Below, piece after piece: positions 52,906-61,614 of a stretch of DNA of 64,000 nt. The stretch is from Streptomyces iconiensis (GTDB taxonomy: Bacteria; Actinomycetota; Actinomycetes; Streptomycetales; Streptomycetaceae): the NCBI RefSeq assembly GCF_028657195.3, contig NZ_JANCPR020000005.1, forward strand, positions 229,572-293,571. Direction: 5' to 3'. Each line of letters begins with the position of its first letter. The first letter of the stretch is position 1. The position numbers and the translations under genes were made by a program. The notes beneath the pieces were generated by a model. It ran no database searches, was not told the origin of the DNA, and saw only the letters and a program-made list of their open reading frames with translations.

Positions 52906-53994
52906 TCAGACGCCGAGGAAGGACTCTATGACCGCGGCGACGCCGTCGGTTTCGTTGGTGGTGGTGCGGTGGGTGGTGGAGAGGAGCACGTCGCGGTGGG
53001 CGTTGGCCATGGCGTAGGAGCGGCCGGCCCAGGTGAGCATCGCGAGGTCGTTGGGCATGTCGCCGAAGGCGACCACGTCCTCGGACGCGATGCCCCGTTC
53101 CGCGCACGCCTGCGCCAGGGTGCTGGCCTTGCTGACGCCGAGGCCCGATATCTCCAGCAGCGCGCTGGGGCTGGAGCGCGTGAACTCCGCGAGCGTGCCG
53201 CCCGCCTTGCGGCCCAGCGCGAGGAAGTCGTCCGCGTCCATGGCCGGGTGGTGCGCGAGCAGTTTGATCACGGGCTGGGCGGTGAAGTCCTCGGCCGCGC
53301 CGGCCAGCAGCGTCTCGGCCGGCGCGAAGGACGCACCGGGGTCGAGGGGGAACGCGGGGTACTCGGGCTCGTAGTGGATGCCCTCGGTCCGTTCGACGGC
53401 GAAGCTCACTCCGGGTGCCGCCGTGCGCAGCGCCTGGACGACGGCGAGCGCGTCGTCGCGTTCGAGGGGGCGCACCTTCACGAGGCGGTGCCGTCCGTCG
53501 CTGAGGTCGGCGACAGCGGCACCGTTGGCGCAGATGGCGAGCCCGTGCCCGTGTACGTGTTCGCTGACGACCCCCATCCAGCGGACGGGGCGTCCCGTGA
53601 CGAAGAACACCTCGATCCCGGCCGCCTCGGCCGCGGCGAGCGCGGTGACCGTACGGGCCGAAACGGTCTTGTCGTCCCTGAGCAGGGTGCCGTCCAGGTC
53701 GGTCGCGATCATGCGCGGCCGGGGTCCCGGCTTGGGAGATGACCGGGGCCCCGGCTTGGGTCCTGGCTTGGGGGCCGGCCGGGGGTCCTGCCGGGAGGAG
53801 GGCCGCGTGTACGGGTCCGGGGCCTGGCCCGTGTCCGGGGCCGGGGACGGGCCGGGGGCCGAGGGTGCGGGCGACGTGTCCGACGCTCTCGACGTGGGCG
53901 CGTCCACCGGGGGCGACGGGTGCGGCATCGACGCGTTCGACGGGTTCGACGTGCTCGGGGCGAGGTGTTCAGACGGAAGAGTCACAGGCACCAT
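52906..53994 (-). CDS. HAD hydrolase (Cof-type) with Pro-rich N-terminus
   Basis: A 362-residue protein. Residues 1-92 are a low-complexity Pro/Ser/Ala/Lys region (PAPKPGPKPGPRSSPKPGPR). The phosphatase then begins with motif I MIATDLDGTLLRDD, motif II VTGRPVRW, and ends with GDMPNDLAMLTWAG. Cof-type HADs dephosphorylate sugar phosphates or nucleotides; the substrate here is unknown. Most relatives start at MIATDLDG, so the N-terminus may begin there (near 53712) rather than at 53994. Confidence 0.82.
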   Translation of the reverse strand: MVPVTLPSEHLAPSTSNPSNASMPHPSPPVDAPTSRASDTSPAPSAPGPSPAPDTGQAPDPYTRPSSRQDPRPAPKPGPKPGPRSSPKPGPRPRMIATDLDGTLLRDDKTVSARTVTALAAAEAAGIEVFFVTGRPVRWMGVVSEHVHGHGLAICANGAAVADLSDGRHRLVKVRPLERDDALAVVQALRTAAPGVSFAVERTEGIHYEPEYPAFPLDPGASFAPAETLLAGAAEDFTAQPVIKLLAHHPAMDADDFLALGRKAGGTLAEFTRSSPSALLEISGLGVSKASTLAQACAERGIASEDVVAFGDMPNDLAMLTWAGRSYAMANAHRDVLLSTTHRTTTNETDGVAAVIESFLGV

Positions 53995-54318
53995 CTTCGC
54001 GCATATGCCTGAACAGGCGTGCGAAGTCCCGCCCAGATGAGAGGCACACCGCCGACGAGCCGAGGCACGGAAGGCGCACGGAAGAGCGCCGCGGCACCCC
54101 GGAGCACCTCCCTCGGTGCCGTACTTATCAATCCATTACGTGGCAGAAGCGGCACAATCGAAAGAGAGCACTCCGTATCGAACGCTGCCGTTGGACGTCG
54201 CACCGTGTTGTCGCAGGAGCCGTAGAACGCCGCACGCCATAGGAGCACGCCGCAGTCAGGAGTACGCCGCGGCCGGAGAACGCCGTAGCCGGAACGTCGC
54301 AACCGGGAGGAGCCCGCC
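53995..54318. other. HAD/htpX divergent gap
   Basis: 324 bp without a recognisable gene. From about 54220 to 54310 imperfect ACGCCGCAG/GGAGTACGCC repeats run up to the htpX ribosome site. An AT-richer patch at 54120-54180 is the likely promoter zone. Confidence 0.45.
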
Positions 54319-55230
54319 ATGGCCGGTCATCACACGCGCTACACCCCAGACAAGGGCCTGACCAGGCGCATGGTCACCACGATGTTCCTCATCGGGCTGC
54401 TCTATGTCGTCTTCATCGGCGTACTCGTGGCGCTGCTGGGGCGTGCCTGGCCTGTGGTGCTGGTGATCGCGGGCGGGATGTTCATCGCCCAGTTCTGGTT
54501 CAGCGACAAGATCGCCGCCTTCAGCATGGGCGCCCGCGAGGTCACCCCCGAGCAGGCGCCCGAGCTGCACGGTGCCGTCGACCGGCTGTGCGCCCTCGCG
54601 GACATGTCCAAGCCCAAGGTCGCCATAGCGGAGAGTGACGTACCCAACGCGTTCGCCACGGGGCGTAACCAGAAGAACTCCATGGTCTGCGCCACCACGG
54701 GCCTGTTGCGCCGCCTGGAGCCCGACGAGCTGGAAGGCGTGCTCTCGCACGAGCTGTCGCACGTCGCGCACCGAGATGTGGCGGTGATGACGATCGCCTC
54801 GTTCCTCGGTGTGCTCGCCGGGATGATGACCCGCGTCGCGCTCTGGGGCGGCTTCGGCCGCATGGGCGGGCGCGACAACAACAACGGCGCCGGCCTGCTG
54901 CTCCTGCTCATCCCCCTGGTCAGCGCCCTTGTCTACGCGATCAGCTTCCTGCTCACACGGGTGCTCTCGCGCTACCGCGAGCTGTCGGCCGACCGCGCGG
55001 GCGCCCTTCTCACCGGCCGCCCGTCCGCGCTCGGCTCGGCCCTGACGAAGATCAGCGGCGACATGTCCCGTATCCCGACCAAGGACCTGCGGCAGGCGGA
55101 GCCGTACAACGCCTTCTTCTTCGTTCCCGCCTTCTCCGGCGAGAGCGTGGCGGCACTGTTCTCCTCGCACCCGCCGCTGGAGAAGCGCCTGGACCAGCTC
55201 GGCCGGATCTCCGCCCAGCTCGGGCAGTAG
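54319..55230 (+). CDS. htpX: Zinc metalloprotease HtpX
   Basis: A 303-residue M48 membrane protease. Two N-terminal helices (residues 20-60), the zinc site LSHELSHVAHRDV (HExxH), two more helices around residues 160-215, and the third ligand in YRELSADRAG. It degrades damaged membrane proteins. GGGAGGAG precedes the ATG. The pspAB gene follows 187 bp later, a pairing found in other actinobacteria for envelope stress. Confidence 0.95.
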   Translation: MAGHHTRYTPDKGLTRRMVTTMFLIGLLYVVFIGVLVALLGRAWPVVLVIAGGMFIAQFWFSDKIAAFSMGAREVTPEQAPELHGAVDRLCALADMSKPKVAIAESDVPNAFATGRNQKNSMVCATTGLLRRLEPDELEGVLSHELSHVAHRDVAVMTIASFLGVLAGMMTRVALWGGFGRMGGRDNNNGAGLLLLLIPLVSALVYAISFLLTRVLSRYRELSADRAGALLTGRPSALGSALTKISGDMSRIPTKDLRQAEPYNAFFFVPAFSGESVAALFSSHPPLEKRLDQLGRISAQLGQ

Positions 55231-55319
55231 GACCACCCGGGCGGATGCCGACGCAGCAGCCCTCCCCAAGTGCTCCCCAGCACCCCAGCAGCCGCCCGAG
55301 TGGCAACCCGGCGGACGAA

Positions 55320-55405
55320 CGAACCACAGTCAGCAGATCCAGTAGAACCAGCAGATCCAGCCGAACCAGCAGGCACAGCAGAACCAGCACAGCCAGCAGA
55401 GAGAG
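55320..55405. repeat. CAG-rich AACCAGCAGATCCAG repeats
   Basis: Imperfect repeats of a 12-15 bp unit (CAGCAGATCCAG, GAACCAGCA) between htpX and pspAB. No gene is encoded; the tract reaches almost to the pspAB ribosome site GAGAGGGG. Confidence 0.75.
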
Positions 55406-55417
55406 GGGCTATCACCC

Positions 55418-56005
55418 GTGGGCTTCCTGGACGCGATCCTCGGCCGCAGCAAGCCCAAGCGGCCCGACCTCGATCAGCTCTTCGCGCTGCCTTCCGCAGC
55501 GATCACGCTCCAGGCCGGGGCCTCGTTCGAGCCGACGGGCGTCGGCGCCGTGTGCTTCGCGAGCGTGGAGGGCGGCGCCTTCGCGCAGCTCCAGCGGGAG
55601 GTACGCGCGCTGCTGGACGCGGACACGGGGAGCGGGGGCATCCCCGTGGAGTTCAGCCAGGACTCCTACGGCTACACCTGGCTCACCGCGCGCCACGAAC
55701 CCGACGCCATGGCATCCCTCGTCAACGATCTGCACGCGGTCAACACGCTCCTCGTCGAGGGCGGCTTCGGGCCCCAGCTCCTCTGCTCGCTCGTCGACTT
55801 CAAGGAGACGGAGGGCGAGCGCTCCCTCGCCCTCATCTACCTCTACAAGCGCGGCACGTTCTACCCCTTCGCGCCCGTCCCTGGCGGGCGCGAGAAGCGG
55901 GACAACGGACTTGAGCTGCAGGTACGCGGCCTGCTCACCAACGATCTGACGATCGAAGAAGACCTCAGCCGCTGGTTCCCCGTCTGGGGCGCACCGGGTC
56001 TCTGA
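55418..56005 (+). CDS. pspAB: PspA-associated protein PspAB
   Basis: A 195-residue soluble protein starting with GTG, with the family opening MGFLDAILGRSKPKRPDLDQ, then LFALPSAAITLQ and SYGYTWLTARH. The end is LTIEEDLSRWFPVWG. It accompanies PspA/HtpX in actinobacterial phage-shock-type envelope maintenance; its biochemical role is not known. A CAG-rich gap separates it from htpX. Confidence 0.88.
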   Translation: MGFLDAILGRSKPKRPDLDQLFALPSAAITLQAGASFEPTGVGAVCFASVEGGAFAQLQREVRALLDADTGSGGIPVEFSQDSYGYTWLTARHEPDAMASLVNDLHAVNTLLVEGGFGPQLLCSLVDFKETEGERSLALIYLYKRGTFYPFAPVPGGREKRDNGLELQVRGLLTNDLTIEEDLSRWFPVWGAPGL

Positions 56006-56613
56006 GTTCGTTCCTGCGGAGGGGTTTCTCTTCGCCCGTTCGCGAACGTGAGCTACGAGATTTGCACGAAGGTGAGCGTGGTGAGGTGCGTCGGCGGTCG
56101 GCGGAGTGCCCGTGCAGTGCGGGGTGACTTCACGTCACCTCGCATCGCTGATGCAGGTTTGGGGCCTGGCGCGTTCCTCGGCGTACGCAACTCCCACAGT
56201 AGGCACAGGTGTTCGGGACTGCGTAGCTCGCCGTTGCCCGGAACGAGGCATGTGCGAGAACCGGCGGAGAGAGCACGGAGCTGGGCACAGGGGCCACTCG
56301 CACCGAAGTGGCGTCGGCCATCGAGTAGATGGCAACACCAGCCCTGACGGCATACGGCCAGTGCGCCGGAAGGGTGGCTGTGGGTGAGCGCAAGCCCCGG
56401 CCCGCCTCCTCGACTTCGGGCACCGTGGAGGCGGAGTGGCGGACGACCGCGCCCTGTTCGGCGCGACCGGACAAGGCGGACGGAGCCCATGCCTGACGCC
56501 CTTTCACCCCACTAAGGGCAGCTCCAGCAGAGGCGGAGGGCACGGCGAAACCCTTCCATCATCGCAACAGGGAAGGGGCAAAGGCGCCACGCGAGGGGCG
56601 GCGGCCCGTGGGG
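56006..56613. other. 608-bp gap with no supported gene
   Basis: Open frames of 80-145 codons exist on both strands but show mixed composition, rare codons and no recognisable domain. Coding bias is weak and GC content lower than around it. It may contain a decayed gene; I cannot assign one. Confidence 0.5.
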
Positions 56614-58092
56614 TCAGTCGCGGGTTCGGGTGCGTAGCCCGGCGCCGATGCCCAGCAGGGCGGCCAGCGAGGTGAGGGCGAAGACGACGCCGAGGGAGGT
56701 GGGGGTGGCCCAGTCGTGTGCGGAGCCGTATGCGCTGACGGCGGTGCCGAGGCCCGTCATGACCGCGACGGACAGGGTCTCGGAGAGCTGAAGGTTCGAA
56801 CTGGCCGCGCCCTCCTGCCCCTTGGCTGCGAGCCCGAGCACCAGTGTGGTGACGGCGGGGTAGACGAAGCCCATGCCGAGCCCTGCGATGCCCCATCCGA
56901 CGACGGCGAGCGCGACGCTCTTGAGGTCGGTGCCGATGGCGAGGGTGAGGAGCGCGTCTCCCGCCAGCAGGAGGGCGAAGCCGACGACCACGCGGCTGTG
57001 CCGCCCGCCGCCCGCGTCGCGCTGGTCGAGCTTGGCCTGGAACCAGGCGCCTGTGACCCAGGTGAGCGCGCCGGCCGAGAGCGCGAGCCCGGATTCGAGG
57101 GTGCTGAGGCCGAGCACCTGGATCATGCTCAGCGGGAAGAAGGACTCGACGCCGTAGTACGCGGTGCTCACGAGCGCGCGCACGACCATGCCCGCGGGCA
57201 TCCCGCGCCGTACGGTCAGCGTTCCGGCGGGCAGCAGCCTGCGCAGCGCGGGCAGCGAGACGGCGATCCCGACGGCCGCCATCGGCAGCATGACGAGAAG
57301 GTCGCGCTCTTCGAGCCCCGCGAGCAGGACACCGGCGCCGAGGACGAGCAGCAGCGTCAACCGGATACGGGGGCCGCCGCCGGGTGCGGGCGCCTCGGGC
57401 GGGTCCAGCCTGCGCAGTGCGGGCAGGGTGAGGAGCACGCCGATGGGCACGAGGGGCACGAGGATCAGGAACACCACGCGCCAGTTGGAGACTTCGGCGA
57501 CGGCGCCGGCGACGGCGGGGCCGAGCAGCGCGGGCAGCGTCCAGGCCGAGGCGACGAGCGCGAGCATCCGGGAGCGGAGCGCGTCGGGGTAGGCGCGGCC
57601 GACCGTGAGGTAGGCGAGGGCGAGGACGCCGCCGACTCCCGCGCCCTGGAGGGCGCGGGCGAGCAGCAGGAGCCACCAGTTTCCGGCGACGGCCGCTGCG
57701 AGGCAGCCGAAAACGAAGAGCGTGAACATCTGGAGGTAGGGGCGGGTGGGCCCATGGCGGTCGGCGCCCTGGCCTGCGACCACCGTGCCGAACAGGTTGG
57801 CGAGCATGAACGCGGTGAACGCCCAGCCGAAGTGGTCCAGTCCGTGCAGGTCACGCGCTGCCGCTGGCAGCACCGTCGCGACGCCCAGCCACAGGAACGC
57901 GACGAGCGTGACGGAGAGGACCAGCCCCAGCGTGAGGGCGCGGTACACGGGCGACAGGACGCCCCCGCCGTCCGCTGGCATCTCGCCCGGAACTCCGTCC
58001 CCCGACGTCCGACTCTCCGACGCCGGACTCTCTACCGTCCGGCTCTCCGCTGTCCGGCCCTTCGCCGACCCGTCCTCGGCCGTCCCGCTCAC
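56614..58092 (-). CDS. MFS transporter (DHA2-like drug exporter)
   Basis: A 492-residue major facilitator starting with GTG. An extended polar N-terminus (residues 1-45, SRTVESPASESRTS) precedes about 14 hydrophobic segments. ADRHGPTRPYLQMF is the motif-A loop and ALQGAGVGGVLALAYLTVG motif C-like. It resembles multidrug exporters of proton-antiport type. Divergent from an ArsR gene with two CTATATAG boxes between, so it is a likely target. Confidence 0.88.
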   Translation of the reverse strand: MSGTAEDGSAKGRTAESRTVESPASESRTSGDGVPGEMPADGGGVLSPVYRALTLGLVLSVTLVAFLWLGVATVLPAAARDLHGLDHFGWAFTAFMLANLFGTVVAGQGADRHGPTRPYLQMFTLFVFGCLAAAVAGNWWLLLLARALQGAGVGGVLALAYLTVGRAYPDALRSRMLALVASAWTLPALLGPAVAGAVAEVSNWRVVFLILVPLVPIGVLLTLPALRRLDPPEAPAPGGGPRIRLTLLLVLGAGVLLAGLEERDLLVMLPMAAVGIAVSLPALRRLLPAGTLTVRRGMPAGMVVRALVSTAYYGVESFFPLSMIQVLGLSTLESGLALSAGALTWVTGAWFQAKLDQRDAGGGRHSRVVVGFALLLAGDALLTLAIGTDLKSVALAVVGWGIAGLGMGFVYPAVTTLVLGLAAKGQEGAASSNLQLSETLSVAVMTGLGTAVSAYGSAHDWATPTSLGVVFALTSLAALLGIGAGLRTRTRD

Positions 58093-58118
58093 TTGGTCTC
58101 CTAGGTATAGCGGCAGCT

Positions 58119-58158
58119 CTATATAGCATTGCGACTAAATAGAGGTCGGACTATATAG
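58119..58158. promoter_or_regulatory. Two CTATATAG palindromes, ArsR operator candidate
   Basis: CTATATAG occurs at 58119-58126 and 58151-58158, 32 bp apart (about three helical turns), between the divergent MFS (start 58092) and ArsR (start 58182) genes. The AT content stands out from all surrounding sequence. Confidence 0.7.
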
Positions 58159-58181
58159 GGAGTGCTTGATACGCTGTCAAT

Positions 58182-58487
58182 GTGGCGAACGAGGAAGAGA
58201 ACTTTTCGGACGTGGCGGCGCTGAGGGCCCTCGGGCACCCCGTACGCCTCGGCATCGTGCGCGCACTCGCGGCCCAACCCGAGACGTGCGCCTGCGACTT
58301 CACGGAGGTCTTCGATGTCTCCCAGCCGACGATCAGCCAGCATCTGAAGGTGCTGCGCGAGGCTGGGCTCGTCACCTCGCGGCGCAGGGGCGTACAGATC
58401 TGCTACTCCGTGCACCCCGAGGCGGTCGCTTCACTGACCGCGCTGGTCGAGAGCCTGCGCCCTGTCCGGCTTGCTGAAGCCGGCTGA
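58182..58487 (+). CDS. ArsR/SmtB-family repressor
   Basis: A 101-residue winged-helix protein with GTG start. HPVRLGIVRALAAQPETCACDF contains a CxC pair at the helix where arsenite-sensing ArsR proteins carry ELCVCDL. Recognition helix: VSQPTISQHLKVLREAGLV. A metal(loid) signal is possible, but the partner is an MFS exporter rather than ArsB, so the ligand is uncertain. Confidence 0.9.
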   Translation: MANEEENFSDVAALRALGHPVRLGIVRALAAQPETCACDFTEVFDVSQPTISQHLKVLREAGLVTSRRRGVQICYSVHPEAVASLTALVESLRPVRLAEAG

Positions 58488-58525
58488 CGGAACGGCCGCC
58501 CGCCGCCGCCCGTCGCCGGGCGCCT

Positions 58526-58572
58526 CCCCCTCCCCCTCCCCCTCCCCCGCGGTCTGACAGGCGCGCGTCAGA
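58526..58572. promoter_or_regulatory. CTCCCC tract and TCTGAC inverted repeat
   Basis: A run of CTCCCC hexamers (about 58523-58548) is followed by TCTGAC (58553-58558) and its complement GTCAGA (58567-58572). It lies after the ArsR gene and about 100 bp upstream of the lipoprotein gene, and may contribute to either terminator or promoter. Confidence 0.4.
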
Positions 58573-58668
58573 AATTCCCGTCCGGTCTGGCATGATCAGG
58601 ACGAACGAACGAACGACGATCCGGTTCGGCTCCCTGTGCCGGACCGTGAGAACGGGGAGTACGGGGTA

Positions 58669-59292
58669 ATGACGCGTAACTCGCGTAGGTGGAGTCGTGC
58701 GCTTCCGGTCGCCGCAGGGGCCGTTGTCCTGGCGGTCGCGCTGACGGGCTGCGACGGTAAGAAGGGCGGCGACCACAAGTCCGATGCCGGTTCCGGTGGT
58801 TCGGGCGGATCGGGCGGTACGGACGAGAAGAAGACCTCGTTCCAGCTCGGTGAGGCCAGCCCGACGCAGACGAACGACGGCGCGAAGGCCAAGGGCAAGT
58901 GGACCGTCACACCCACGAAGGCCGAGACCGGTACCGAGAAGGAACTGGCCGCATCCGGCCTCGACCGCGAGGACGAGAAGCCCGAGGTGCCCGTCTTCGT
59001 GTGGTCCACGCTCCGGCACCAGGGCGGTGACCCGATGACCGTCCGCGACATGAAGACGGACATCAACGTCAAGACCGACGGCGGCAAGCGCGTCGGCGAG
59101 CTGATCGTGCTGATGGGCGACGCCAAGTGGCGCGACGACTGCCCCGCTGTCGATGCCGAGAAGAAGCTCAAGAAGGGGGACGTGGAGAAGGTGTGCACCG
59201 TCTACCTCGTCCCCAAGGGCCAGAAGGCGGCGGCCGTCGAGCTGAGCCAGGGCTTCCACTCGCCGCCGCTGGAGTGGCCGGTCAAGAACTGA
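58669..59292 (+). CDS. Predicted lipoprotein
   Basis: A 207-residue secreted protein. Basic start RRWSRALP, hydrophobic core VAAGAVVLAVALTGC with lipobox LTGC (about residues 24-27), then a GGSGGSGG linker. The mature part has no named domain; it holds TVRDMKTDINVKTDGGKR and two cysteines (DDCPAVD and KVCTVYLV) that could form a disulphide. The ATG at 58669 has GGGGAG upstream. Function unknown. Confidence 0.82.
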   Translation: MTRNSRRWSRALPVAAGAVVLAVALTGCDGKKGGDHKSDAGSGGSGGSGGTDEKKTSFQLGEASPTQTNDGAKAKGKWTVTPTKAETGTEKELAASGLDREDEKPEVPVFVWSTLRHQGGDPMTVRDMKTDINVKTDGGKRVGELIVLMGDAKWRDDCPAVDAEKKLKKGDVEKVCTVYLVPKGQKAAAVELSQGFHSPPLEWPVKN

Positions 59293-59386
59293 CCGACCAC
59301 CGGCCGGTACCCGCTCGGGCGGCACGGCCCGGGGGCGCTCAGTCGGACTTCGCCCAGACCCCGTAACGGTGGTCAGCGGCGAAGTC

Positions 59387-59416
59387 CGTCCGCTTCCGTC
59401 CGCTTCCGTCCGCTTC
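59387..59416. repeat. Three copies of CGTCCGCTTC
   Basis: A perfect 10-bp direct repeat in the convergent gap between the lipoprotein and isochorismatase-like genes. Confidence 0.8.
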
Positions 59417-59431
59417 CAGGCGTCGGCGGCC

Positions 59432-60016
59432 TTACGTGTGCCGGCCGTCGGGGCGGCTCGTGAAGCGGGCGTCGCGGGCGTACGCGATGATCTCCACCTC
59501 GTCGCCCAACGCCCATTCCGCCGCGCGTGAGGCCATCGCGGCCGGTACGACCTCGCTGATGTTCTCCGCCGCCGGTACGTCGTACGTCGCGTGCGCGTCG
59601 TGCGGCAGTACGACGCGGTAGCCCAGGTCCAGCGCCGTACGGGTCGTCGCGCTCACACACATCTCGGACAGCACGCCGCATACGGCCAGCGCCTCGACAC
59701 CGTGCGCGTCCAGGCGTTCCTTGAGGTCCGTCTCCTCGAAACCGTCGTCCACGGTCTTCCGCAGAACCGGTTCACCGGGCTCCGGTTCCATGTGCAACTC
59801 CCAGCCGAGCGTGTGCGGTTCGTCCGGCGTGCCCGGCTCCCCGTCGTTCTGCAGGTACACGACGAGGGCCCCGCTCGCACGCGCCGCCGCGAGGAGTTCC
59901 CGCGTACGGGCCACCACGCGTTCCGCGTCCGGGACCGCGTCCTTGCCGGTCACGAACGCGGTCTGCATGTCTACGACGAGGAGTGCGTGCACGGGGGCCG
60001 AGGCTTGTTGAGGCAT
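59432..60016 (-). CDS. Isochorismatase-like cysteine hydrolase
   Basis: A 194-residue hydrolase. Catalytic triad visible: aspartate in LLVVDMQTAFV, lysine in PVLRKTVDDGF, and cysteine in GVLSEMCVSATTRTALDLGY. This fits nicotinamidase/ureidoacrylate/isochorismatase-like enzymes acting on amides; the substrate is unknown. The ATG at 60016 gives the standard length. Confidence 0.92.
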   Translation of the reverse strand: MPQQASAPVHALLVVDMQTAFVTGKDAVPDAERVVARTRELLAAARASGALVVYLQNDGEPGTPDEPHTLGWELHMEPEPGEPVLRKTVDDGFEETDLKERLDAHGVEALAVCGVLSEMCVSATTRTALDLGYRVVLPHDAHATYDVPAAENISEVVPAAMASRAAEWALGDEVEIIAYARDARFTSRPDGRHT

Positions 60017-60073
60017 ACCCCGATCATGCCTCCCCGTCACAGCCTGGCGCTGTGACGGGGAGGTGCGGTGACC

Positions 60074-60376
60074 TCAGCGGTCGGCAATGTGCGTGATGAA
60101 CGTTGCCCACGTCTCGCTGGGTACGGCGAGGGTGGGTCCCTCGGTGACCTTGGAGTCGCGGACGTGGATGGTGGCGGGGCACGCGGCGACCTCCACGCAC
60201 TGGCCGCCACCGCCGTCGCTGTGGCTGGACTTGCGCCAGTCAGGCGCGACTTCGAGGCAGGCGCCGCCTTCTCCGCTGCTGTAGCTGGACTTGTGCCAGT
60301 CCAGAGCGACTTCGAGGCACTGTCCCCCTTCGCCGTCGCTGTAGCTCGACTTGAACCAGGTCAGTTCGCTGCTCAA
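60074..60376 (-). CDS. DUF397 protein with triplicated N-terminal motif
   Basis: A 100-residue DUF397 protein. The usual single motif (W.KSSYS...GGxCLEVA) occurs three times: TWFKSSYSDGEGGQCLEVA, DWHKSSYSSGEGGACLEVA and DWRKSSHSDGGGGQCVEVA. The normal C-terminal part follows (VRDSKVTEGPTLAVP, WATFI). The start is TTG at 60376 behind GGAGG; it overlaps the TGA of the XRE gene (TTGA), so translation is coupled. DUF397 proteins are partners of XRE-DUF5753 proteins in Streptomyces developmental and antibiotic control (WhiJ/abaA-type pairs). Confidence 0.85.
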   Translation of the reverse strand: MSSELTWFKSSYSDGEGGQCLEVALDWHKSSYSSGEGGACLEVAPDWRKSSHSDGGGGQCVEVAACPATIHVRDSKVTEGPTLAVPSETWATFITHIADR

Positions 60377-61206
60377 AGTTCCTCCATACGGCGTTGGATG
60401 AGGCGCGCGGATTCCGCAGGCCGCAGCGCATTTGCTTGGATCATGCCAAACCGCTGCCTCCACGTGCTCACGTCTTCCTTGTCCGATACCAGAGTGCCTT
60501 CCCCTTGGACTTCGACGTAGCCCAGCATGCGCCGGTCTGAAGTCTCCAGGAGCGTCATCGGGCCGACGGCGCCCACCGGTTCCTCACAGTCCAGTGGGAG
60601 CACCGCGATGCGCACGTGATTGAGCTTGCCCACCTCCAAAAGGTGCTGGAGTTGTTCCCGCAAGACGTCCCGGCCGCCAGTTCGGCGCAAGAGGACGGCT
60701 TCATCCAGCACGAAGCACAGAACGGGGATTGGGTCGCGCGTGAGCAGGCTCTGCCTGGAGAGTCGTGCCGTGAGCAGATAGTCGATCCTCTTCGGGCTGT
60801 GACACGGGACGCGGGCCTCGAAAAGCGCCCGCGCGTAAGCCTCGGTTTGAAGCAGCCCGTTGATGAGGTTGGTGTCGTAGGTGCTGAGACTGGCTGCTCC
60901 CGCTTCCAGCCGGAACAACTGGTCGAACTTCTTGGGGTACTGCTCGTTCTCCAGGTCCTCGCCCAGTACGGCGAGGAGCTGGTGGGCGTTGAGCGCTGCG
61001 TCCAGCGCTTGTACGGTCCGGCCGTCCGCGATGCGATCGCCACGCTCGAAGGCGCCGATCGTGGAGGCGGAGAAGCCGGTCTTGTCACCGATTTCGTCGC
61101 GGGAGAGCTTGCGGTGCTCGCGCCACTTCTTGAGCGTGTTGCCGAAGCTCCGTACCAGGGGAGTCGGTTGGCAGTCGAGGAAGTCGGGCTCTGACGGTTC
61201 GGACAT
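60373..61206 (-). CDS. XRE-family helix-turn-helix protein with DUF5753
   Basis: A 277-residue regulator. The HTH is KWREHRKLSRDEIGDKTGFS, then ASTIGAFERGDRIADGRTV (residues 24-70). The DUF5753 ligand-like domain follows: NGLLQTEAYARALFEARV, FVLDEAVLLRRTGGRDVL, and a C-terminal RLIQRRMEEL. ATG at 61206. It is co-translated with the DUF397 gene and diverges from two small genes at 61408, which are probable targets. Confidence 0.92.
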   Translation of the reverse strand: MSEPSEPDFLDCQPTPLVRSFGNTLKKWREHRKLSRDEIGDKTGFSASTIGAFERGDRIADGRTVQALDAALNAHQLLAVLGEDLENEQYPKKFDQLFRLEAGAASLSTYDTNLINGLLQTEAYARALFEARVPCHSPKRIDYLLTARLSRQSLLTRDPIPVLCFVLDEAVLLRRTGGRDVLREQLQHLLEVGKLNHVRIAVLPLDCEEPVGAVGPMTLLETSDRRMLGYVEVQGEGTLVSDKEDVSTWRQRFGMIQANALRPAESARLIQRRMEEL

Positions 61207-61407
61207 GGGTGTCCCCCCGAAAACACTGGGTGGTCGGTTCGTTACAGAGGAGGCTAGGCATGTCACGAACGTTTCCGGGGTGGGATTGTGGAAAAAGCCC
61301 ACGAACGGGGTGGGGGGCGGGGGACAGCGTCGGCGCGGTGCCACAACTGGGCTATGTGAACGCATAGTTACTGTTCAAGAGGCCCTGGCGCGGGGACCGT
61401 AAGCCGT

Positions 61408-61614
61408 ATGAACTCAGAGATGGGCCCGGAGACCGCGCTCGCGGTCGGGCGCAGGGCGGCGGAGGATCTGGCCGGGGCGCTGGAACTGACCGGGTGCAAG
61501 TTGCCGTCGTTGAACGGCGGTTTTCCCGTACTGGGCATGGCTCACGTGGACCTGGGCGGTGCCTCTGCCGAGACCGTTTTCGCGCTGGCGCGGTGGATCA
61601 GGGAGCGGGCGTGA
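61408..61614 (+). CDS. Small hypothetical protein divergent from XRE regulator
   Basis: A 68-residue soluble protein: ETALAVGRRAAEDLAGALEL, LPSLNGGFPVLGMAHVDLGG, then ETVFALARWIRERA. Similar small proteins are common beside XRE/DUF397 pairs in Streptomyces, function unknown. Its stop overlaps the next start (GTGA), so the two are coupled. Confidence 0.75.
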   Translation: MNSEMGPETALAVGRRAAEDLAGALELTGCKLPSLNGGFPVLGMAHVDLGGASAETVFALARWIRERA

